In this document: in pieces, positions 58,466-64,000 of the stretch | Layout of the letters: the number at the start of each line of letters is the position of its first letter | Numbering within the stretch: position 1 is the first letter of the stretch | Assembly (NCBI RefSeq): GCF_042650885.1 | Contig: NZ_JBHSBU010000001.1 | Coordinates: 2,108,001 to 2,172,000, forward strand | DNA length: 64,000 nt | From: Chitinimonas_A lacunae | GTDB lineage: Bacteria; Pseudomonadota; Gammaproteobacteria; Burkholderiales; Chitinimonadaceae | Reading direction: 5' to 3' | Notes under the pieces: generated by a model | Told to the model about the DNA's origin: nothing | The model's database searches: none | The model's input: only the letters and a program-made list of their open reading frames with translations | Program-made: the position numbers and the translations under genes

Positions 58466-60016
58466 ATGAATCTGCTTAAAACCCTGGCCCGCACCAGCAG
58501 TATGACCATGCTGTCGCGCGTGCTCGGCCTGGTGCGCGAAACCCTCAATTCCCATCTGTTCGGCGCCGGCGCGGCCATGGATGCCTTCAATGTGGCCTTC
58601 CGCCTGCCCAACCTGCTGCGCCGGATATTTGCCGAAGGCGCGTTTTCCCAGGCTTTCGTTCCGATCCTGGCCCAGTACAAGACCCAACGCGGTGACGATG
58701 CGGCACGCGAGCTGATTGCCCATGTGGCCGGTCTGCTGACCCTGGTATTGGCGCTGGTGACGCTGCTGGGCGTGGTCGGCGCACCGCTGATCGTGCTGCT
58801 GTCGGCCCAGGGCTTCAGCAGCCAGCCCGAAAAATTCGCCCTGACGGTCGAGCTGACGCGCTGGACCTTTCCCTACATCCTGTTGATTTCGCTGTCCTCC
58901 CTGGCGGGCTCGATCCTCAACACCTGGAACCGCTACAGCGTGCCGGCCTTTACCCCGGCCCTGCTCAATATCGCCTTTATCGGCTGCGCCCTGGCGCTGG
59001 CGCCGCATCTCGATCAGCCTATCTTTGCGCTGGCGATCGGCCTGTTGCTGGGCGGCGTGGCGCAGTTGCTGTTCCAGCTTCCCTATCTGCGCCAGATTCG
59101 CATGCTGCCGCTGCCACGGCTGAATCTGCGCGATCCTGGCGTGTGGCAGGTACTCAAACAGATGGGACCGGCGATCTTCGGTGTTTCGGTCTCGCAGATC
59201 AGCATTCTGATCAATACCAATTTCGCCTCCCACCTTCCCACCGGCAGCCTGTCATGGATGGCCTATGCCGACCGGCTGATGGAACTGCCGACCGGGGTAC
59301 TTGGCGTCGCGCTTGGCACCATTTTGCTGCCGAGCCTGGCCAAACTGCGCAGCCAGGGGGCCGAGGACGACTATTCGGCGCTGCTCGATTGGGGATTGCG
59401 GCTGTGCTGGCTGCTGGCCCTGCCGGCAACCGTGGCGCTGGCAGTCATCGCCGAGCCCCTGGTCTCCACCCTGTACCAGAGCGGCCATTTCCGGCTGTTC
59501 GACAGCCAGATGACGCAGCGGGCACTGCTGGGCTATGCCGTGGGCCTGATGGGACTGATCGTGATCAAGGTGCTGGCGCCGGCCTATTATGCCCGCCAGA
59601 ACATGCGCACCCCGGTGCTGATCGGCATCGCCACGCTGATCGTGACTCAGGCGCTCAACCTGCTGTTCGTCTTCGGGCCGCTGCGCCTGCCCGGCTGGGA
59701 ACATGCCGGCCTGTCGCTCGCCATCAGCCTGGGCGCCTGCTTCAATGCGGCCTTGCTCTATGTCGGCCTGCGTCGCAGCGGCGTCTATCGGCCGCAACCG
59801 GGTTGGGTCGGTTTCGCCGGCCGACTACTTGTCGCCGTCACCGTGATGATTGTTGTGCTGCTGCTGGCTCAGCATGGTCTGGGCGACTGGCAGACCGACC
59901 GGCTGGTGCGGGTCGGCAAGCTCGCGCTGCTGGTGACGCTCGGCGCCGCTGCCTACTTCGGCGCTCTGGGTCTGCTCGGTTTTCGGCCGGCCGACTTCCG
60001 CCGCCGGGCAGCTTGA
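58466..60016 (+). CDS. murJ: lipid II flippase MurJ (MviN)
   Basis: 516 residues with about fourteen membrane helices; MATE/MOP superfamily. The N-terminus MNLLKTLARTSSMTMLSRVLGLVRE and the following FGAGAAMDAFNVAFRLPNLLRRIFAEGAFSQAFVP (residues ~32-66) are diagnostic for MurJ. It flips lipid II across the inner membrane for peptidoglycan synthesis and is usually essential. ATG 58466 lacks a strong ribosome site. It is divergent from rpsT. Confidence 0.97.
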   Translation: MNLLKTLARTSSMTMLSRVLGLVRETLNSHLFGAGAAMDAFNVAFRLPNLLRRIFAEGAFSQAFVPILAQYKTQRGDDAARELIAHVAGLLTLVLALVTLLGVVGAPLIVLLSAQGFSSQPEKFALTVELTRWTFPYILLISLSSLAGSILNTWNRYSVPAFTPALLNIAFIGCALALAPHLDQPIFALAIGLLLGGVAQLLFQLPYLRQIRMLPLPRLNLRDPGVWQVLKQMGPAIFGVSVSQISILINTNFASHLPTGSLSWMAYADRLMELPTGVLGVALGTILLPSLAKLRSQGAEDDYSALLDWGLRLCWLLALPATVALAVIAEPLVSTLYQSGHFRLFDSQMTQRALLGYAVGLMGLIVIKVLAPAYYARQNMRTPVLIGIATLIVTQALNLLFVFGPLRLPGWEHAGLSLAISLGACFNAALLYVGLRRSGVYRPQPGWVGFAGRLLVAVTVMIVVLLLAQHGLGDWQTDRLVRVGKLALLVTLGAAAYFGALGLLGFRPADFRRRAA

Positions 60017-60077
60017 CGAATCCGGCAGGGCAATCGGACTATTCCGGCTTCGGCTTCGCCTGTTACGGAGAGTCCCG

Positions 60078-60581
60078 ATGTCCCTGCACTGCGATATCCG
60101 CCCGGCCCAGCTCGATGATCGGCCAGCCATCATCGCCCTGGCTGACCAGATCTGGCGCGCCCACTACCCTGACATGATCAGCGTCGAACAGATCGACTAT
60201 ATGCTGGCCCAGCGCTACCACCCCGAAGCCCTGCGCGAACAGATCACCGGCCCCGATCAATGGTTCGATCTGGTCTTTGTCGAGGGCGAATTGTCGGGTT
60301 TTGCCCAGTATCTGCTCAAGGAACCGGGTGAGATGAAGCTCGATAAGCTCTATCTGCTGCCCAGCCTGCACGGTAAAGGCTACGGCAGCCGGCTTATCCA
60401 CCACGTCAAGAAAAAGGCCAGGGAGCAGGGGTGTGAGCGGTTGGTCTTATCGGTCAACAAACAAAACCAGAAAGCCATTGACGCTTATCTGCGCAATGGC
60501 TTTCGAATCCGCGAATCGATCGTGGTCGATATCGGCGGGGGTTTTGTAATGGACGATTATGTGATGGAAAAAGACCTGTAG
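60078..60581 (+). CDS. GNAT-family N-acetyltransferase
   Basis: 167 residues. The GNAT fold is complete: an N-terminal helix pair (DRPAIIALADQIWRAHYPDM), a central strand with LDKLYLLPSLHGKGYGSRLI holding the acetyl-CoA pyrophosphate loop (Q/R-x-x-G-x-G/A type, here HGKGYGSR at about residues 98-105), and NKQNQKAIDAYLRNGF near the end. The acceptor is unknown. ATG 60078 follows CGGAG. It lies 61 bases after murJ and may be co-transcribed with it. Confidence 0.9.
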   Translation: MSLHCDIRPAQLDDRPAIIALADQIWRAHYPDMISVEQIDYMLAQRYHPEALREQITGPDQWFDLVFVEGELSGFAQYLLKEPGEMKLDKLYLLPSLHGKGYGSRLIHHVKKKAREQGCERLVLSVNKQNQKAIDAYLRNGFRIRESIVVDIGGGFVMDDYVMEKDL

Positions 60582-60706
60582 CCCAGCGACCGTTTCCGCC
60601 GCGCAGCCGCGGTGTTCAGTGGTTCAAGGTCGTGGACGAGCCGGAAATCGTCCTTTTTCAGCGCCTTCGGGCTCGCTTCGACCGCTCTTCCGCGTCCAAC
60701 CTGGCG

Positions 60707-61219
60707 CTAAGGATGCATCACCTTCTCATGCTCGGCCGTCGGCGTATCGCGGCCGTCCCCGCCAAACAGGCTCTTGAAGAACGAGAATAGCTGGGTCATG
60801 GCGCCGGAGGCTGCATCCCAGTATTCCGCTTCATCGACCTGGATACGAATCAGCACCAGCTTGGGGTCGTCCAGACCACCCGGAAACCACGCCTTGTAGA
60901 GCGGATTCCACAATTCCTTGGCCTTGGCCGGGTCACGCACCACCTCGGCCTTGCCCGATACCGAGATATACACATTGTCGTCAGGGTTGGCATAGCTGAC
61001 ATTGACCGAAGGATGCTGGCGAATATCGACACAGGCGTGCGAATCCTCAGCGCTGAAAAACCAGAGTTGGCCATCGAAAGCGACCTGCTGGTTGGTCATC
61101 GGCCGGCTGCGCAGGATATGGCTGTCAGGACCATGGGTGGTCAGCATGCCGAACTTGATATCTTTGATCTTTTCCCATAGATGGGCCCGGGCCTGTTCCC
61201 GGTCGTTATCGTTGCTCAT
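60707..61219 (-). CDS. pyridoxamine 5'-phosphate oxidase-fold general stress protein
   Basis: 170 residues. Split-barrel flavin-binding fold of the general-stress-protein-26 type: KDIKFGMLTTHGPDSHILRSRPM at the start, QLWFFSAEDSHACVDIRQHPSVNVSYANPDDNVYISVSGKAEVVRD in the middle, and a C-terminal EYWDAASG segment. The family binds FMN or F420 and is linked to stress responses; the true substrate is unknown. I use ATG 61219 with AGGAGG upstream; the longer open frame beyond it is not coding-like. Confidence 0.88.
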   Translation of the reverse strand: MSNDNDREQARAHLWEKIKDIKFGMLTTHGPDSHILRSRPMTNQQVAFDGQLWFFSAEDSHACVDIRQHPSVNVSYANPDDNVYISVSGKAEVVRDPAKAKELWNPLYKAWFPGGLDDPKLVLIRIQVDEAEYWDAASGAMTQLFSFFKSLFGGDGRDTPTAEHEKVMHP

Positions 61220-61395
61220 GACGCATCCTCCTGATCGCACGGCAACCCCCATGGCGCCGCTGCCTGACCAAGGCAGCAAGCGTTGTTCCCCGCTGATCGG
61301 GATCGGAAAATCTATGAGTAGGGCTTTACCCTGTCCGCAGGCCGAATGGGTGAGGAGGCCGTGGAAAGGGACGCTCCAATATGGGCAAAGCAATT

Positions 61396-61476
61396 CAAGG
61401 CATATTTCCACACAAATTCTTTAGTTAAGTCTATATACCTTGCAGATTGTTTTCCTAAAATTTTAGTATTCTGAAT
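61396..61476 (+). repeat. AT-rich intergenic repeat, copy 8 (divergent)
   Basis: Contains TCTTTAGTTAAG, CTATATACCTTGCAGATTGTTTTCC and AAAATTTTAGTA with spacing like copies 2 and 5 but a shorter middle. It lies between the stress-protein gene and the tRNA terminator. Confidence 0.5.
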
Positions 61477-61495
61477 CCTCCGCTTCGCGGGCAAT

Positions 61496-61527
61496 AAAAA
61501 AGCCGCATGGTTCATACCATGCGGCTT
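61496..61527 (-). terminator. terminator of the tRNA-Ile gene
   Basis: On the minus strand AAGCCGCATGG/CCATGCGGCTT forms an eleven-base stem with a six-base loop, followed by TTTTATT. It lies 11 bases after the encoded CCA. Confidence 0.92.
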
Positions 61528-61537
61528 CTCGATGATT

Positions 61538-61859
61538 TGGTGGGCCCCCCGGGAGTCGAACCCGGCACCAACGGATTATGCTTACCAGCTACGGCTTTCG
61601 CCGCCCCTTTCGGGTTTGTGGTCTGGACTGTCTCTTGTCTTTACGACCTGCCCGTACAGTCTCTACACGTTCTCTTGCGAGCTTCGCTCGGGATTACCAC
61701 GGCAGATGCCAGAGGCTTCCCCGACTTTGAGCAGTTCTACCTGACAGCAGAGTCAACTTACTCTCAGGCAACCCATTCGATGTCGAACCGTAGCGCCGGA
61801 GCGCCTTAGGTACACATCCCTTAAGTCCGCTGCTCTAACCAGGCATGAGCTAGAGGCCC
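61538..61859 (-). tRNA. ileX: tRNA-Ile(CAU) interrupted by a group I intron
   Basis: Exon 1 is 61859-61824 and exon 2 is 61580-61538, with CCA encoded. Joined, they form a complete 79-nt cloverleaf: acceptor GGGCCTC/GGGGCCC, D-stem GCTC/GAGC with GG in the loop, anticodon stem GCGGA/TCCGT, loop CT-CAT-AA, variable loop TGGTG, and T-stem CCGGG/CCCGG with TTCGACT. The CAU anticodon with this body is the type whose C34 is changed to lysidine by TilS, giving an isoleucine tRNA that reads AUA. The D loop is two bases longer than usual. No promoter could be placed with confidence. Confidence 0.9.
61581..61823 (-). ncRNA. group I self-splicing intron in the tRNA anticodon loop
   Basis: 243 nt between U33 and C34 of the tRNA. 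The catalytic core can be read (minus strand): P7 GACUGU with ACAGUC, P3 UGCCUG with CGGGCA, P4 UCGGG with CCCGA, P6 GAGC-GAA-GCUC, P8 GUC-GUAAA-GAC, P9 CCC-GAAA-GGG, and a terminal GGC-GAAA-GCC. The R and S strings AGAGACUGUACGGGC and GACAGUCC are typical. Exon 1 ends in U and the intron ends in G, as the mechanism requires. Candidate P1 is exon CGGACU with GGUUCG. No homing endonuclease frame is present. Features fit subgroup IC3, as in cyanobacterial tRNA-Leu and Azoarcus tRNA-Ile introns. Confidence 0.88.
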
Positions 61860-61943
61860 AATCTACTGCAAAATTTTCGAACCCTTGCCGAACCGAGTCG
61901 TTGTGCGATGTTGCTGCTGACAACGATGGCCTCGCTATAAAAG

Positions 61944-61973
61944 ATTCGGCGGCTTGGTTCGAAGCCGCCGAAT
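61944..61973 (-). terminator. terminator of rpoD
   Basis: ATTCGGCGGCTT/AAGCCGCCGAAT, a perfect twelve-base stem with loop CGAACC on the minus strand and CTTTTAT after it. It lies 27 bases past the rpoD stop and upstream of the tRNA gene. Confidence 0.9.
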
Positions 61974-62000
61974 TTTACCTGAAAACGCTTGGGCGGCGAA

Positions 62001-63941
62001 TCAGGTTTCGCTAGCTATGCTGTCGAGGAAGCTCTTGAGCCGCTCGGAGCGGGTCGGATGACGCAGCTTGCGCAGCGCCTTCGCTTCGATCTGACGGATA
62101 CGCTCACGGGTAACGTCGAACTGCTTGCCGACCTCTTCGAGGGTGTGGTCGGTATTCATTTCGATGCCGAAACGCATACGCAGCACCTTGGCCTCACGCG
62201 GGGTCAGGGTATCGAGCACCTCGCGGGTGGCGTCGCGCAGACTGGCGTAAACCGCTGCATCGACCGGCGCCATATTGTTCTGGTCTTCGATAAAGTCGCC
62301 CAGATGCGAATCGTCGTCGTCGCCGATCGGGGTTTCCATCGAGATCGGCTCTTTGGCGATCTTGAGGATCTTGCGGATCTTTTCCTCGGGCATCTCCATC
62401 CGATCGGCAAGCGTGGCCGGATCGGGTTCCAGACCGCTTTCCTGCAAGATCTGGCGCGAGATACGGTTCATCTTGTTGATGGTCTCGATCATATGCACCG
62501 GGATACGGATGGTGCGTGCCTGGTCGGCGATCGAGCGGGTGATGGCCTGACGGATCCACCAGGTGGCATAGGTCGAGAATTTGTAGCCACGGCGGTATTC
62601 GAACTTATCGACCGCCTTCATCAGACCGATATTGCCTTCCTGGATCAGATCGAGGAATTGCAAGCCACGGTTGGTGTACTTCTTGGCGATCGAGATCACC
62701 AGCCGCAGGTTGGCTTCGATCATCTCGCGCTTGGCACGACGGGCCTTGGCCTCCCCGGTGGACATCTGGCGGTTGATCTCCTTGAGATCCTTGATCGGGA
62801 TCATCGCCTTCTGTTGCAGCTCGGCCAGCTTGGCCTGCTTTTCCATCACCGCGTGCTGATAGCGCTCGAGTGCCGTGGAGTAGTTCTTGGCAAGACCGAT
62901 CTCATCCTTGACCCATTCGAGGTTGTCCTCGTTGCCGGGAAAGGTCTTGATGAAGTGCTCGCGCGGCATCCGCACCTTCTGTACGCAGATGTCCATGATC
63001 TCGCGCTCGAAGCCACGGATCTCGTCCACCATATTGCGCACGTTGTCGCACAGCGACTCGACCTGACGGGCCGAGAAGCGGATCTTGAGGAATTCGGCCG
63101 AGACCTGGTTTTGCAGCTCGATATACTGCTGGCTCTGGGTGCCGTGCTTTTCCAGCGCCTTGAGCATGGCCTCGTACAGCTCGCGCACCACAGCAAAGTG
63201 TTCGCGGGCCTTGTTCTTGAGTTCTTCGAGGTTGGCGTTGGAGACGTCGGCACCTTCGCCGTCTTCGTCTTCGCCTTCCTCGCCGCCTTCGAGGGTGACT
63301 TCCTCCTCGCTGTCGGCGTCGGGCAGTTCGGCTGGTTCGGCTTCTTCGACGGCGTTGGGGTCGATGAAATCGTCGACCACTTCGTCGATACGGATCTCAT
63401 CGGCCAGGGCGCGGTCGACCAGGGTCAGAATTTCGCCGATGGTGGTGGGACAGGCCGAAATGGCCTGGATCATGTGCTTGAGGCCTTCTTCGATCCGCTT
63501 GGCGATTTCGATTTCGCCTTCGCGGGTCAGCAGCTCCACCGTACCCATTTCACGCATATACATGCGGACCGGGTCAGTGGTGCGGCCGAATTCGGAATCG
63601 ACCGTGGACAGCGCGGCTTCAGCTTCTTCGACGGCGTCGTCGTCAGCGACCGACGGGGTGGCGTCGGACATCAGCAACGTATCGGCGTCGGGCGCCTCAT
63701 CGTAGACCTGAATGCCCATATTGGTGATCATGCTGATGACGCCTTCGATCTGTTCGGCGTCTAGCATGTCTTCGGGCAGATGGTCGTTGATTTCGGCGTA
63801 GGTCAGGTAGCCGCGCTCCTTGCCCAGCACGATCAGGTTCTTAAAGCGCGCCTTGCGGGCTTCGTTGTCGAGGCGTGCTTCGCCGTCACGCGCCCGCGAC
63901 TCTTTGGGTTCGGACTTGTCGAGGTCTTGATCTGCCGCCAT
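62001..63941 (-). CDS. rpoD: RNA polymerase primary sigma factor (sigma-70)
   Basis: 646 residues. Region 1.1 lies at the N-terminus (KNLIVLGKERGYLTYAEINDHLP). Region 1.2 reads DPVRMYMREMGTVELLTREGE. An acidic non-conserved insert (EEEVTLEGGEEGEDEDGEG) follows. Regions 2.1-2.4 carry NLRLVISIAKKYTNRGLQFLDLIQEGNIGLMKAVDKFEYRRGYKFSTYATWWIRQAI, split here by family boundaries. Region 3 follows, and region 4.2 contains TLEEVGKQFDVTRERIRQIE. All hallmark residues of a housekeeping sigma are present. ATG 63941 has AAGG nearby. dnaG, its usual upstream neighbour, would lie beyond the window. Confidence 0.97.
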   Translation of the reverse strand: MAADQDLDKSEPKESRARDGEARLDNEARKARFKNLIVLGKERGYLTYAEINDHLPEDMLDAEQIEGVISMITNMGIQVYDEAPDADTLLMSDATPSVADDDAVEEAEAALSTVDSEFGRTTDPVRMYMREMGTVELLTREGEIEIAKRIEEGLKHMIQAISACPTTIGEILTLVDRALADEIRIDEVVDDFIDPNAVEEAEPAELPDADSEEEVTLEGGEEGEDEDGEGADVSNANLEELKNKAREHFAVVRELYEAMLKALEKHGTQSQQYIELQNQVSAEFLKIRFSARQVESLCDNVRNMVDEIRGFEREIMDICVQKVRMPREHFIKTFPGNEDNLEWVKDEIGLAKNYSTALERYQHAVMEKQAKLAELQQKAMIPIKDLKEINRQMSTGEAKARRAKREMIEANLRLVISIAKKYTNRGLQFLDLIQEGNIGLMKAVDKFEYRRGYKFSTYATWWIRQAITRSIADQARTIRIPVHMIETINKMNRISRQILQESGLEPDPATLADRMEMPEEKIRKILKIAKEPISMETPIGDDDDSHLGDFIEDQNNMAPVDAAVYASLRDATREVLDTLTPREAKVLRMRFGIEMNTDHTLEEVGKQFDVTRERIRQIEAKALRKLRHPTRSERLKSFLDSIASET

Positions 63942-64000
63942 GTGCCTTATCTCGGGAGCTGAGATGTGAAACGTTAAACAATACCATGAATTTCTGGAGT

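Noticed and set aside
61507..61809. 100-codon plus-strand frame across the tRNA region
   Set aside because: Lies entirely over tRNA exon 2 and the group I intron, whose RNA structure explains the sequence.
61538..61859. Reading the split tRNA as a tmRNA
   Set aside because: No alanine acceptor identity, no tag reading frame or pseudoknots; the middle has a full group I core and the ends make a complete tRNA-Ile.

Overview
The window is high-GC chromosomal DNA from a free-living respiratory bacterium, most likely a betaproteobacterium (Neisseriales/Burkholderiales-like). The basis is protein character: primary sigma factor RpoD, ribosomal protein S20, MurJ, chorismate synthase, a MaeB malic enzyme, a ccoNOQP cbb3 oxidase operon and a Pseudomonas-like polyamine (spu) locus. 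I could not run searches, so genus-level placement is open. No plasmid, phage, transposase or CRISPR array was found.

Layout. 1-1.2 kb: a SUKH-fold gene and a DUF6891-like gene running off the left edge. 1.3-6.9 kb: acetoacetyl-CoA synthetase, then a secreted alpha/beta-hydrolase translationally coupled to a NatA/NatB-type exporter. 7.4-11 kb: aroC and maeB. 11.2-14.6 kb: two tandem paralogues with TPR repeats, a coiled coil and a decayed GGDEF-like tail. 15.0-20.5 kb: cbb3 oxidase genes ccoNOQP, then ccoG and ccoH, behind a convincing FNR/Anr-type promoter. 20.9-32.2 kb: signalling genes: a PilZ protein, a chemoreceptor, a DUF2314 protein, then a four-gene phosphorelay (MASE1/CHASE kinase, multi-PAS kinase, double receiver, REC-GAF-PAS-GGDEF-EAL phosphodiesterase).

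32.4-44.3 kb: a polyamine locus. PotFGHI imports putrescine. SpuC transaminates it, or the glutamine-synthetase homologue, aldehyde dehydrogenase and gamma-Glu-GABA hydrolase process it by the gamma-glutamyl route. Alanine dehydrogenase would recycle the alanine made by SpuC. A PuuR-type repressor is encoded divergently, and two PuuR-box-like repeats lie between it and ald. 44.7-48.2 kb: a quinone oxidoreductase/SnoaL pair opposite a LysR regulator, a YiiX-like enzyme and a DUF2892 protein. 48.4-53.1 kb: an omega-amino-acid transaminase and MmsA (probably beta-alanine catabolism) opposite a MocR regulator. 53.4-57.9 kb: an amidotransferase/PhnD-like pair and a FIST sensor coupled to a histidine kinase. 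58-64 kb: rpsT, murJ, a GNAT acetyltransferase, a PNPOx-fold protein, a tRNA-Ile(CAU) gene and rpoD.

Two features stand out. The tRNA-Ile(CAU) gene at 61538-61859 is interrupted in its anticodon loop by a 243-nt group I intron whose P3, P4, P6, P7, P8 and P9 helices can be read directly. Separately, a degenerate AT-rich element of about 70 bp recurs in at least seven intergenic gaps in both orientations.
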